Shown: positions 13,001 through 20,193, counted from the stretch's first letter. The stretch: DNA of 20,260 nucleotides from Tagaea sp. (GCA_023653245.1 JAMNXK010000012.1:1-20260); one strand, 5' to 3'. The notes: a model not told the origin generated them from the sequence alone. Program-made: numbers and translations.

Positions 13001-15967
13001 CGGCCAGACCTGCCCATTTGCTTTGTTCCATTTCGCCCGGAGGCCGGCTCGGTCGATCCGCCGAACCGCCTCGGGCATGTATGCCGCCGAGAGACGCTTC
13101 TCCGCCGCGCGATATGCCTCGATCGCGGCCACCGCCTTCTCGCCGACGACCAATTTCGCCGCCGCGTCCGGCGCGAACGCGAAGCTTAGATCGATGCCAT
13201 AAGCGCCCGCCAGCGCCTCGAACAACGCGATCGCCTTGCGGGCGTTGCCGAAATTCGACCAATCGAGCGGCAGACCGAGGGCGGCGTCGGCCTTAGCGGT
13301 CGCGTCGTCGTAGGACCGCGCCGCGTCCGACATACGACGCGCGGCCGCGACGATTTCGGCTTGCCACGCGTTCGACCAGGTCGTCCGTCGCAATCCCGCC
13401 AACGGCGTCAGCACGCCCGCGATCGGCGCCGCGTTGGCTTGAAGGCGACGCACCGTTTCGCGCAGCTTCGCGATATCCTCGGCGGTATGCGCGGTGCCAT
13501 CGGGCCAGCCGAGTTCGGGTATTGGCGCCTCCCCGTGCCCGACGACGCGTCCGATCGCGTCGTGCAACGTCAGGCCGTTCGGCGCGCGCCGATGAAGCGC
13601 GCGGACGAGCGCGTTCAAGCCGTCGCGCAGACGGCGAAGGCGCTCGGTCTCCTGCTTCCATTCTTCCGCCGTGTAGCGCTCGGCGACGCTCCAGGCGGCG
13701 TCGAGCTGATCGAGAACCGCGACTTTCGTCGCCTTGTTGGAGTGCAGTTCGAGGCAGAATTCGCCGAGACCTTTCGCCTTGAGCCGCCGATGGACCACGT
13801 CGAGCGCCGCGCGCTTCTCGGCGACGAACAGGATGCGCCGCCCCAGCGCCAAGTTCTGCGCGATCATGTTCGCGATGGTCTGCGACTTGCCGGTGCCGGG
13901 CGGGCCGTCCAGAACGAAGCTCATCCCCTCGGCCGACGCGACGACCGCCGATATCTGCGAGGAATCGGCGGGCAGCGGCAGGAAAAGCGAGGCCGGATCG
14001 ACGCGGTCGTCGAGCTCCTCGGGGCGAACGTGGTCGCGCTTGCCCGCGTAGGGTTCGTTCCGGCGGTCCAGCAAATGCCGCACGACGGGGCTTTCGCGCA
14101 ATTGGCCGATGCGATCCGCCAGATCCTTCCACATCAGGAACTTCGCGAACGAGAAGGTTCCGAGGACGACGTCGGTCGACACCTCGAAGCCTTTCGAATC
14201 CCTGACCGCGTGACGCACGGCGTTCCAAACCTTCGCGACGTCGATCCCGTTGTCGTCGGCCGGCAGCGGCCCGCTCAGCGGTCCGACGTCGAGCGCGAAG
14301 TCCTGACGGAGAAGCTCCAGGAGGGTCAGGTTGATCCGCGCCTCGTCTTCGTGCGCCCTAAGCGTGTAGCCGGAGCGCGCGCTGCGCCGTTCCAGCCGGA
14401 CGGGCATGAGAATGAGCGGCGCGCGGTTCACGCGCTTGTCGCTTTCGTTCTTGCGCCAGCGCAAGAAACCCAGCGCCAAGTAAAGCGTGTTGGCCCCGCC
14501 TTCGTTGAGATCGGCTTTCGCCTTTCGATAAAGCTCGACGATGGCGGCGTCGAACCGCTTGGGATCGAGGTCGCACAGGATGTCGCCTCGCTCGATGTAC
14601 TCGCGCGCGACGTCCTCGCGCAGCCGGGTCTGCCGCTGGCGGTCGTACAATTCGGTGTCGCGGCCGGCCGCACCGAGATCCGGCAACGGCATCACGCGGA
14701 TCGATTGTCCGGCGGCCAATTTGTCTTCGAGCCGCGCGGGATCGGGACAGAGCAGCGGAATGGAGCTGCTCCCGTCCGGCAGGTTGAGCAACCTGTTCCG
14801 GGTGGACAGATCGAGCAGCTTGCGCTGCCAAACGCCGATCCGGTCCGTAAGCGCGTCGGTGGCCGGCTTGGCGACCGCAACGTCGACGATGTCGTCGACC
14901 ATGTCCGGCGCCGCGTCGAGCGCGAGGGGCGCGTCCTCCGTCGGCGGCGCGTCGCCCGAAGCGCCGACGGCGGCCACCTGCGTATCGAGGGGGCGGATCT
15001 TCCGCATCCGGGCCCGGCGTATATCGATCACGGCGCCGAAATCGCCCTCGACGTCGATCGCGACTTGGCGCTTCGCTTCCTCGATCGCCTTCGAGAACGG
15101 CGGCACCTGCGACTGGCCCACATAAGTCGTCTCGAACACGACGATTTCGTCCAAATCGATCCGCTTGCGCAACGGCTCCGGATCGTCGATGGAAATGTCC
15201 GCGAATTCCTTCGGGGCCAGCCACGCCCCCGCGAACGCGTGCCCTTTGGTCAGGACGATGACCGCGTTGAGACCCATTTGCTCGATCGCCGCGGCGAACA
15301 GCGTCGCCGTATCGAGACAGGTCGCGACCCGTCCGTCGAGGATGTGCGTCGGCAACCGGATCTTTTGACCGGCCGTCTCGAAACTCGCCGGCGGAAGGAC
15401 GTAGCTCAGCCGGAGCGACGCCACGGCCGACCACAGCGCGGACAGCATCGTCCACACCCGCTTGCGCGATTTTGACTCGTAGCCGTTCAGCCCGTCCGGT
15501 TGGCCGCCTTTCCGGAGAATTTCGGCCGTCATCTTCAGGATTTTATCGATGGCCGGGTCGTTCGGCATGACGAAGGCCGGCAGCAACTCCGCCATCGACG
15601 TGGCTCCACCCCACTCCGATCGGGCGAGAACCTCGACGGCGGTCGCTTCGCTGGCGAGCACGGCTGCCCCCGCGGTCAATTCGAGTACGACGGTGCCGCG
15701 AACGGCCTCGTTGAGAGCGCCGAGATAGCCCGCACTCAACCGGACATCGCGGTCAGGAATATGAAAAGTTGATTCCGGATCGATACGGTCGATCCGCCAA
15801 ATCTTCTCGGCCAGGAAAGCGGGATCGGACGACAGTTTCAGCGTGAGATCGGTGGCCGCATTCCCCTCGGTGTTGACGAGCTTCAGTTCGCGAAGGACCG
15901 GAACCGAGTTCTGCTGCGAGGCGTAACCGATTTTCGTGGAGACGGACGCTTGGATTTCGATCTTCAT
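10079..15967 (-). CDS. hheA: Hhe-type DUF4011 / SF1 helicase / Vsr-like nuclease anti-phage protein (1962 aa)
   Basis: The order of parts follows. (1) An N-terminal region of about 330 residues includes a transglutaminase-like motif: Cys near 215 in ATCLDTATLF, His near 242 in KGHAFAGAW and Asp near 259. (2) The DUF4011-type segment begins near 370 (KLLDLSTRNRLLNL). (3) An SF1 helicase core has Walker A GPPGTGKSQT near 685, DEAS box with QISPWDA near 1317, the GDHRQMPP motif, and NVAVTRARR near 1530. (4) A PD-(D/E)xK or Vsr/DUF559-like nuclease spans about 1630-1730, with FRIDLGIV, VGVECDGAMYH and KLVRIWSTDWW. (5) A DUF3320-like winged-helix tail covers about 1830-1962. This matches the single-gene DUF4011-helicase-Vsr defence system (Hhe) reported by Gao and colleagues in 2020. 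All helicase motifs look intact. A weak RBS (GAGCGGGA) precedes the ATG. The gene stands alone. Confidence 0.85.
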   Translation of the reverse strand: MKIEIQASVSTKIGYASQQNSVPVLRELKLVNTEGNAATDLTLKLSSDPAFLAEKIWRIDRIDPESTFHIPDRDVRLSAGYLGALNEAVRGTVVLELTAGAAVLASEATAVEVLARSEWGGATSMAELLPAFVMPNDPAIDKILKMTAEILRKGGQPDGLNGYESKSRKRVWTMLSALWSAVASLRLSYVLPPASFETAGQKIRLPTHILDGRVATCLDTATLFAAAIEQMGLNAVIVLTKGHAFAGAWLAPKEFADISIDDPEPLRKRIDLDEIVVFETTYVGQSQVPPFSKAIEEAKRQVAIDVEGDFGAVIDIRRARMRKIRPLDTQVAAVGASGDAPPTEDAPLALDAAPDMVDDIVDVAVAKPATDALTDRIGVWQRKLLDLSTRNRLLNLPDGSSSIPLLCPDPARLEDKLAAGQSIRVMPLPDLGAAGRDTELYDRQRQTRLREDVAREYIERGDILCDLDPKRFDAAIVELYRKAKADLNEGGANTLYLALGFLRWRKNESDKRVNRAPLILMPVRLERRSARSGYTLRAHEDEARINLTLLELLRQDFALDVGPLSGPLPADDNGIDVAKVWNAVRHAVRDSKGFEVSTDVVLGTFSFAKFLMWKDLADRIGQLRESPVVRHLLDRRNEPYAGKRDHVRPEELDDRVDPASLFLPLPADSSQISAVVASAEGMSFVLDGPPGTGKSQTIANMIAQNLALGRRILFVAEKRAALDVVHRRLKAKGLGEFCLELHSNKATKVAVLDQLDAAWSVAERYTAEEWKQETERLRRLRDGLNALVRALHRRAPNGLTLHDAIGRVVGHGEAPIPELGWPDGTAHTAEDIAKLRETVRRLQANAAPIAGVLTPLAGLRRTTWSNAWQAEIVAAARRMSDAARSYDDATAKADAALGLPLDWSNFGNARKAIALFEALAGAYGIDLSFAFAPDAAAKLVVGEKAVAAIEAYRAAEKRLSAAYMPEAVRRIDRAGLRAKWNKANGQVWPLSAFGKRATAKLVQAQGGANVAPNVGADLDVFDELAARLAEIDVLTAEAAGIPGWSGLTSDTARMRAALAAGKRLRDAVAVLAGDASALSALRQAVARVAIDANELLGETGQIRIVLTALKAAVEDGASAAEGLARLSEFETTDDLAGLRALAAAIADNQTQLNAWCAWRRAKSEATSLGLAPLAAIAEADPNGIGRLDRLFEVAYARWFAAKTMDEDPIVRDFVAAEHIGKIEDFRALDDRLADLSVRYIRAGLAKDIPRKQASGKGDGYDVLRHQLQLQKRHKPIRQLVSDMGPAFTRLAPCMLMSPLSIAQYLPPEKALFDLVIFDEASQISPWDAIGAIARGKQVVIAGDHRQMPPTSFFTRGASPVDDDVEEDMESILDECKAAGLPNIPLTWHYRSRHESLIAFSNERYYGGGLVTFPAPVTKRSAVSWRKVDGVYSKGKDHTNPIEARTLADEVVARLKRNVASGAEETIAVVTLNAEQQALVEDLLDKGRRAHPEIEPFFDEALAEPVVVKNLETVQGDERDVVLLGIGFGPTTPGSPTMSMNFGPLNREGGWRRLNVAVTRARREMVVFTSFTSSMIDLHRTGARAVADLKHFIEFSERGPVALAAASKGSMGDHESPFESAVAEELRRLGWQVVPQIGVSRFRIDLGIVHPDKPGDFLVGVECDGAMYHSGATARDRDKIRAAILADLGWKLVRIWSTDWWFDRRTALRKVHDDITRLLVEARANAEAEAAARISEGDAGAASAAENAVAADSVSGDPAAVRDDGGGESRREVGIAKRAYDAGGAAPGGTEHLSSEAPVQPPGTYRRAAATDLDLTLDRDRFEEASYAPTLSALIHRILTIEAPMRDDALVERVSRLHGFQRSGDRIRERVLKFAKKKHPIRKDPVGGKFVWLDDAQVSGGMIARRPAAEEDGRRIEDIASEEIRAAAAHVAGGDIPVEIARFFGIKRLSADARDRITDALDD

Positions 15968-16038
15968 TTCCCGCTCGTCGTGCGTATTGTATTATTTTGC
16001 GGCGCCAAACGTCGCAGGCCGAACGCGGCGTGTCCAGA

Positions 16039-16059
16039 CCCGGTTATCGGGAAACCGGG
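16039..16059. repeat. Inverted repeat CCCGGTT-N7-AACCGGG between hheA and the mob genes
   Basis: A perfect 7-bp stem lies in the 191-bp gap upstream of hheA. It could be a weak terminator of the minus-strand mobilisation transcripts or an operator; no U-tract is present. A second small repeat, TGCCA-N6-TGGCA, occurs near 16092-16107. AT-rich sequence (ATAATACAAT on the minus strand, near 15985-16000) could hold the hheA promoter, but no clear -35 is seen. Confidence 0.35.
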
Positions 16060-16158
16060 GAGAGCTCTTCGCCTCAAAGAAGTGGGATCGTGTGCCATAT
16101 GATTGGCATCGGCTCGACCGGATCGGACAATGCAGCGGAGGCTACGCACCGTCCTGCG

Positions 16159-16398
16159 TCAGGGCCGCTCGAAAAGCACCCCAAGAACCGGCCATACCAG
16201 GGTTATGTCGGTCTGAGCCCCGATCTCGATCGTTGAAATGACGGGCCTGTACTCTCCACCAATCTCGAGACTTTCCAGCACCAAACCTCGCCCATCGGAA
16301 CGCCGGCGCTTGAAGTAGCGGGACCTGGTCGGCAAGCGCGAAGCCTGGAACGACATGTGGTCCTTCAGCTCACGCGTGCCGATGCCAAGCCATCGCAT
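16159..16398 (-). CDS. Small hypothetical protein downstream of the relaxase (79 aa)
   Basis: The frame begins 24 bp after the relaxase stop on the same strand; either ATG (16396-16398) or the TTG just before it could be used, and no ribosome-binding site is evident. The sequence is mixed and basic in the middle (RYFKRRRSDGRG), then alternates strands (LVLESLEIGGEYRPVISTIEIG) and ends with a hydrophobic stretch (DITLVWPVLGVLFE). I recognise no family. It might be a coupled product of the mobilisation operon or chance coding; the opposite-strand frames here look no better. Confidence 0.35.
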   Translation of the reverse strand: MRWLGIGTRELKDHMSFQASRLPTRSRYFKRRRSDGRGLVLESLEIGGEYRPVISTIEIGAQTDITLVWPVLGVLFERP

Positions 16399-16422
16399 CA
16401 AGAAGAACTGACGCTCTGAAGC

Positions 16423-17352
16423 TCAAAAAGGCGACGGGGACAACACAGCCGATCCCTCGCCGTCGGAGTTCGGATCGACACCCGGTTGCGCCTCATCACT
16501 CAACAATGGCAGAGTTTCCTTATCCTCATCGGGTTCGAAAACGGCCTTAGTCGGATCGGCAACCGGCCGCGATTCGAAGTTCAGACCGGCCGAGAGCAGA
16601 TTTCTCGCGGTGAACTTTCCTCCCAGCGCTCGCGGGCCAAAGGTCCTGTCGGCGTATACAAAGGCTAGCTGCGGGAGTACATCGACCCGTGAGCGGCGTT
16701 TGATCACGCGAATGTGCTTCTTGGCCAGGGCGCACTCGAAATCGTCGATCCAAACCTCGTTATCTTCACCTAAGATTTCCAGTATTGCTTCTTGGACGAG
16801 CATGACGTCGGATTGCTCGCCGAACCTCTCAAGCTTCTGGATCGCCGCCGCCGTCGGCGCACGAACATGCTCCCTCGATGCTTCTGGCTCCAGAAGGTGC
16901 GACGGTCGAACGCGCTGAAGCTCAAAATCGATCTCGATTAGCCGAACGATCTTTTCTCCCCGCGCAAAATCATGACCATCGGGAACGACGCTGCCGTCCA
17001 ATCGAATGCGTGGGCAGAGGATGTGGACATGGTCGCCGTGTGACACCACAAGAAACGTGTCAAATCCGAGTTCGCCGATGTATCTGCGACAGAGTCGCGA
17101 CCATTCCTGATCAGAAACGTGGCGATCTTTAGGGCTCAAGCGGAGAGTCGAGTGAAACATGTTTCGTTTTACAGTTGGGCGCCGCGCGACGATCGCAGAA
17201 ATCTCGCGGGTGAGTTCCCATTCGTTGCGCCCGGCAAAGACGCTATCGATGATTTCGGCGCGCGGGCGCCTGCGGCCAGACGAGTCGACCGACCCAAGCA
17301 AGTAGCGGAGCATATCCCCGATACCTCGCGCCTTGAGAATCTTTTGGATCAT
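16423..17352 (-). CDS. MobA/VirD2-type relaxase, compact (309 aa)
   Basis: The N-terminal 150 residues carry the HUH relaxase signatures: candidate nicking Tyr17 (DMLRYLLG), a strand HSTLRLSPKD (67-76), and the metal-binding motif H-G-D-H-V-H (105-110) followed by ILCPRIRLDG. Such enzymes cut one strand at oriT, stay covalently bound through Tyr and lead the DNA into a recipient. Residues 160-309 lack the helicase or primase domains of large relaxases and end in an acidic tail, so this is a minimal type suited to a mobilisable element that borrows transfer machinery. The start overlaps the stop of the MobC-like gene (ATGA, 17349-17352). No coupling protein or type IV secretion genes are in the window. 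Confidence 0.85.
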   Translation of the reverse strand: MIQKILKARGIGDMLRYLLGSVDSSGRRRPRAEIIDSVFAGRNEWELTREISAIVARRPTVKRNMFHSTLRLSPKDRHVSDQEWSRLCRRYIGELGFDTFLVVSHGDHVHILCPRIRLDGSVVPDGHDFARGEKIVRLIEIDFELQRVRPSHLLEPEASREHVRAPTAAAIQKLERFGEQSDVMLVQEAILEILGEDNEVWIDDFECALAKKHIRVIKRRSRVDVLPQLAFVYADRTFGPRALGGKFTARNLLSAGLNFESRPVADPTKAVFEPDEDKETLPLLSDEAQPGVDPNSDGEGSAVLSPSPF

Positions 17353-17780
17353 TTCTTCACCTCTATTCCTAGAAGGAGCAACCGAAGTCGGCGGATTTCT
17401 TCCGTAACCTTGGTCATCTGCTCCTCGACGGATTCGGGCATGAGCTTCGCTTCATAGGCGCGGCGAAACATAGTCGTGAGATCATCGAGTTGGCACCGGA
17501 GCGCATCCCATTGCTCCACATTCAAGGTCGGAACGATCCGCGGCGGCGATGCTTCCGTCACACGGGAGAGGATGTAGCTAGCGGTGCGCAAACCGGCCAA
17601 CGTCGCGTCATGTTTCAGCGACCTATAGACTGACTGTGGCACCGACAAGCTAACAGTCTTTACAGGCTCGCTCCGCTTAGGCCGACCAATGCGGCGCCGC
17701 TCCGGCGCAACTGCATGCGTTTCGGCCGACGGAAGTTGATCTACCTGATCTGAGATTGCTGCGGATGTCACGCGTGTCAT
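17349..17780 (-). CDS. mobC: MobC-like relaxosome accessory protein (143 aa)
   Basis: A basic N-terminal part (RRRIGRPKRSEPVKTVSLSV, about 28-47) leads into a ribbon-helix-helix-like segment (TVSLSVPQSVYRSLKHDATL) and a helical C-terminal part with Arg/Leu-rich heptads (VTEEIRRLRLLLLG). This layout is typical of MobC proteins that bind oriT and assist the relaxase. ATG at 17778-17780 is taken as start; a TTG five codons upstream is possible. A TATATT box (17787-17792 on the complementary strand) is only 6 bases before this ATG, which fits a leaderless mRNA. The stop overlaps the relaxase start, so both are made from one transcript. Confidence 0.75.
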   Translation of the reverse strand: MTRVTSAAISDQVDQLPSAETHAVAPERRRIGRPKRSEPVKTVSLSVPQSVYRSLKHDATLAGLRTASYILSRVTEASPPRIVPTLNVEQWDALRCQLDDLTTMFRRAYEAKLMPESVEEQMTKVTEEIRRLRLLLLGIEVKK

Positions 17781-18197
17781 GATGACAATATACAAACTCT
17801 GACCGGGAACGTCGGCGCCTTGCCCGGGATTTTCTCATGCAAAACACGAAGCCTGCGCATGCAGTTCAGTAATGCACGCGTAATTCTTACGCAGTTGGAG
17901 GCGGCGACCAGCGGGATCGTTGTGTAGATCGACATTATGAAAGTCTTTGACCAGCATCCGCTTCGAGCAGCAGCTTTCTTCCGCGACACAAATGTTTGGA
18001 ACTGCCGCCTCAACTCCGGAAGGACGTTGCCAGCTGTCAAAAATATTCGCCGGGTGAGTATTCGTCGCTGAAGATTGGTTGATTGAAGCACCACCTGACT
18101 GAAGATGAGGCGGGTTCCTCTGGCGAAATGTTTCGCCGTAACGCGCCCCGTGAAGGGCTGGGACTCAGTCCAATCGGTTCGCGCAGCTCTGATCGAG
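17781..18197. other. Gene-free 417-bp region with candidate oriT
   Basis: This stretch upstream of mobC has no convincing gene; the long frames across it have poor codon character. It contains the inverted repeat GCGTAA-TTC-TTACGC (17878-17892), followed by AGTTGGAGGC, about 100 bp from mobC. That is the usual place and shape of a relaxase recognition hairpin beside a nick site. Other hairpins are listed separately. The nic site cannot be fixed from sequence alone. Confidence 0.45.
18122..18137. repeat. Palindrome GGCGAAA-TG-TTTCGCC
   Basis: Two 7-bp arms are separated by 2 bp, about 60 bp past the stop of the small minus-strand gene ending at 18198. The compact, nearly loop-free symmetry is typical of a protein-binding operator rather than an RNA hairpin. 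It could serve the mobilisation operon or relaxosome. Confidence 0.4.
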
Positions 18198-18422
18198 TTA
18201 GCGATGGACTGATTCCCTGAGGATTTGAGCGATGAATTCACGCAAAGTCTGGCCCGCCGCCTTGGCGCGGGCCCGCAATTCGGCGGCAACGCCGGTGTCA
18301 ACGGTCGTTTCTACGCGTACAAGCCCGCGCGCATTGAGCGCTTCTCGGTGCGCTTTGACAGCGGCCCGGATCGCCCTGCGTCTGGCGGCTTGTTTCTTTT
18401 TTGTTCGAAAGAATTTGGCCAT
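18198..18422 (-). CDS. Small basic, ribbon-helix-helix-like protein (74 aa)
   Basis: The N-terminal 30 residues are very basic (KKKQAARRRAIRAAVKAHRE). Residues about 35-70 (RVETTVDTGVAAELRARAKA, then QTLREFIAQILRE) have the strand-helix-helix pattern of ribbon-helix-helix DNA-binding proteins. The ATG (18420-18422) lacks a strong RBS. Directly upstream is a 10-bp palindrome TTACCGGTAA (18429-18438) which could be its own operator. It is divergent from the gene at 18534 and upstream of the mob block. It may regulate the integration/excision or mobilisation genes; no family can be named. Confidence 0.6.
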   Translation of the reverse strand: MAKFFRTKKKQAARRRAIRAAVKAHREALNARGLVRVETTVDTGVAAELRARAKAAGQTLREFIAQILRESVHR

Positions 18423-18428
18423 CGGCTG

Positions 18429-18452
18429 TTACCGGTAAACACTTTTGCGCAA
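18429..18452. promoter_or_regulatory. Palindromes in the divergent promoter region
   Basis: TTACCGGTAA (18429-18438) and TTGCGCAA (18445-18452) are perfect palindromes close together between the divergent starts at 18422 and 18534. On the minus strand a TATATT lies near 18466-18471. On the plus strand TATATA (18520-18525) ends 8 bases before the ATG at 18534. They look like operator sites, probably for the small DNA-binding proteins on either side. Confidence 0.4.
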
Positions 18453-18533
18453 GTCTAAGAAAAAATATAGGCGTTGACTCAAGAGCTTAGGCGAAAATTT
18501 GGGAAGAGGCAGTGAAGCGTATATAGTAGTAGT

Positions 18534-18869
18534 ATGGGCGAAGATCATGCCGACAAGAAACTTCTGTGGACGATCGACAAGGCTCTTGAGGAGTTGTCGA
18601 TGTCGCGTTGGCAGTTCAAGCGCGAAGTCATGCCGTTCGTGGCGCCTGTCATCACGCCCGCACAACTCGCAATGAAGCGCCCGACGAAGCGGTACAGGCC
18701 CGACGCGCTCAAGAAGTTCATTTTGGGCTGCCCCGGCGGGGACGCCGGCGTTGATCCGGATTCGGCAGCGCGCGAGAAGGTTTTGGCGGAACTGCGCGCG
18801 CGCCGCGCGGCGGCTGAACAGCGTCGGGCAACGGCGGCGTCCAAGTCGCCGATTTCTCAAACGCGGTAA
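18534..18869 (+). CDS. Putative DNA-binding, excisionase-like protein overlapping the integrase 3' end (111 aa)
   Basis: Residues about 10-65 (LLWTIDKALEELSMSRWQFK, then RPTKRYRPDALKKFI) look like a winged or MerR-like helix-turn-helix of the kind found in excisionase/AlpA-type proteins: an N-terminal helix pair followed by a basic strand region and a final helix. The C-terminal 40 residues are charged and Ala/Arg-rich. It stands tail-to-tail with the recombinase and overlaps its last 152 bp. A TATATA box (18520-18525) lies 8 bp before the ATG and there is no clear RBS. Excision control is suggested by position next to the recombinase, but the fold call is weak. Confidence 0.55.
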   Translation: MGEDHADKKLLWTIDKALEELSMSRWQFKREVMPFVAPVITPAQLAMKRPTKRYRPDALKKFILGCPGGDAGVDPDSAAREKVLAELRARRAAAEQRRATAASKSPISQTR

Positions 18870-19980
18870 TCGCATTTTCTGCAAGCTTCGACGTTTTCGG
18901 AATGTAAATGTCGAGGATGCTTTGCGTGCGAGCGATAGAGTGCCCGGAGACTGACGCGATTTCCGGCGCGGTCGCGCCGGCTTCGGCAAGTGCAACCATC
19001 GCGCTCGAACGGAGCGCGCGGAACGTCAAGCTATGCAGACCCGCCGCCGCGCGCCAAACACGAAATTTGCGCTTGAAATGTGCAACATCGAAAACCCCGC
19101 CGCTTGCTGTCTGCACAAGCGGCCGGTCGTCGCCCGGCGTAATTTTTTGCCGGAGCAATTCTTTTCGGAGCGCCGAATTCAGCGGAATCGCGACGCGCGC
19201 GCCGGTTTTTTCCTGGCGGAACTCCGCACCGCCGGGCGCGCCAATCCACCAGCGACCTGCATTATCGACGGAGATTTGCGAGGCGTTGAGCGAGAGAATG
19301 TCGCCTAAACGCTGCGCGGTGTAGAAGCCGAGCATGACTGCGAGCCGCATGTCATCGGGAAGCGCCTCGGTCCGATAGCGCTGCGATTTGATCTTGGTCG
19401 GATTTCCGCCGATGTCCACGACGCGCTTCGCGTTCAAGAACGCATCTAACTGCTCGCGTCGCCACATCGGCTTTTTCGAGATAGCGCGCGCTTTCGTCGA
19501 TCGCGCGCCGTCTTCGAAGGCGAAAGGTGGATCTGCTGTGACCATCCCCCGCGCGCGCGCCCAGCTCCAAAATCTGTTTGCGGCACGGCGCGCGTTCTGC
19601 GCGCTCGGCACCCCGCGCTGAGCTGCGACGGCTTCGATCCAGGCGACTGCGACTGAGCGGTCGACTGACTGCAAGGCAAGTTCGCCAAGCGCGTCTTCTA
19701 GGTCGACCAAATAAAGCGCCCAAAGCGTCCGCGTGCTCTTCGCAATCGTCGCCCAGACGTTGGACTCGCGAAAATCTTTGAGCGCGCTCGCAACATCGCC
19801 GCGCATCCGCGCGCGCCCGGCGGGGCCTTGGAGCGCCCGCTGATCCGCCGCCCAGAGTCGGAGCGCGTGTTCTCGGTTGGTGCCGTAGCGCCGGCCGGTC
19901 ACGCGATGGCGATAGTATTCGACGATCTTTCCGGCGGTGTTTTTGACGCGATCAATTTTCAGATTTGGATAGTCGCGCAT
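18718..19980 (-). CDS. Tyrosine recombinase / integrase (420 aa)
   Basis: The N-terminal 60 residues resemble an arm-binding domain. Residues about 65-160 are a SAM-like core-binding domain. Residues about 205-370 are the catalytic domain with Arg224 (TAQRLGDIL), Lys258 (RQEKTGARV), Arg324, His347 (SVSGHSIA) and nucleophile Tyr359 (LDIYIPKT). The usual H-x-x-R box reads R-A-L-R (321-324), so the first His is replaced by Arg321. The last 40 residues are Pro/Arg-rich and coincide with the antisense overlap of the 18534-18869 gene. The start is 137 bp from the 3' end of tRNA-Pro, the usual place for an island integrase, and the gene reads away from it. It probably integrates the island; its exact target is not visible because no second att copy was found. 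Confidence 0.85.
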   Translation of the reverse strand: MRDYPNLKIDRVKNTAGKIVEYYRHRVTGRRYGTNREHALRLWAADQRALQGPAGRARMRGDVASALKDFRESNVWATIAKSTRTLWALYLVDLEDALGELALQSVDRSVAVAWIEAVAAQRGVPSAQNARRAANRFWSWARARGMVTADPPFAFEDGARSTKARAISKKPMWRREQLDAFLNAKRVVDIGGNPTKIKSQRYRTEALPDDMRLAVMLGFYTAQRLGDILSLNASQISVDNAGRWWIGAPGGAEFRQEKTGARVAIPLNSALRKELLRQKITPGDDRPLVQTASGGVFDVAHFKRKFRVWRAAAGLHSLTFRALRSSAMVALAEAGATAPEIASVSGHSIARTQSILDIYIPKTSKLAENAITAFEKSATWTPPLPDAVQPPRGARAVPPKPSRALPNPDQRRRPRRGSPK

Positions 19981-20039
19981 CGGAGCCTCGGGTTTCAGCG
20001 GCGTACATTAGCAGCAAATCCGAAGGATCGGCGAAAAAC

Positions 20040-20059
20040 CGGCTAAAACGCGGCTAAAA
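20040..20059. repeat. Tandem CGGCTAAAA direct repeats upstream of the integrase
   Basis: CGGCTAAAA occurs at 20040-20048 and again at 20051-20059, 11 bp apart or one helical turn, with a third weaker copy (GGCTGTAAAA) near 20067-20076. Direct repeats phased with the helix between an integrase gene and a tRNA are typical arm-type binding sites of tyrosine recombinases. Confidence 0.4.
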
Positions 20060-20078
20060 TCGCAAGGCTGTAAAAATG

Positions 20079-20113
20079 AAAAGCCCGCTAGATATCTGAT
20101 CTAGCGGGCTTTT
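20079..20113 (-). terminator. Strong intrinsic terminator after tRNA-Pro
   Basis: AAAAGCCCGCTAGAT (20079-20093) pairs perfectly with ATCTAGCGGGCTTTT (20099-20113) around a 5-nt loop. With T-runs on both strands it should work in both directions, ending the tRNA-Pro transcript 4 bp after its 3' end. Confidence 0.9.
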
Positions 20114-20116
20114 AAT

Positions 20117-20193
20117 TGGTCGGAGCGAGAGGATTCGAACCTCCGGCCCCTAGCTCCCGAAGCTAGTGCTCTACCAGGCTGAGCTACGCTCCG
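20117..20193 (-). tRNA. tRNA-Pro(CGG)
   Basis: This is a complete 77-nt cloverleaf on the minus strand. The acceptor stem CGGAGCG pairs with CGCTCCG. The D-arm has TAGCTCAGCCTGGTAGAGCA. The anticodon arm is CTAGC-TTCGGGA-GCTAG with anticodon CGG, and the T-arm carries GGTTCGAATCC. The discriminator A and CCA are encoded (20117-20120). It is intact and followed by its own terminator. It forms the boundary between the mobile region and probable core chromosome at 20194-20260, a GC-rich stretch with no visible gene. Confidence 0.97.

Noticed and set aside
13361..15475. Long plus-strand open frame (704 codons) opposite hheA
   Set aside because: Same reason: antisense of the DUF4011/helicase region with biased composition and no domain.
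17777..18301. 174-codon minus-strand frame across the oriT region
   Set aside because: Composition is not protein-like, it overlaps mobC and the small RHH-like gene, and there is no RBS.
18225..18458. 77-codon plus-strand frame opposite the RHH-like gene
   Set aside because: It is antisense to a frame with better DNA-binding protein character, and includes the operator palindromes.
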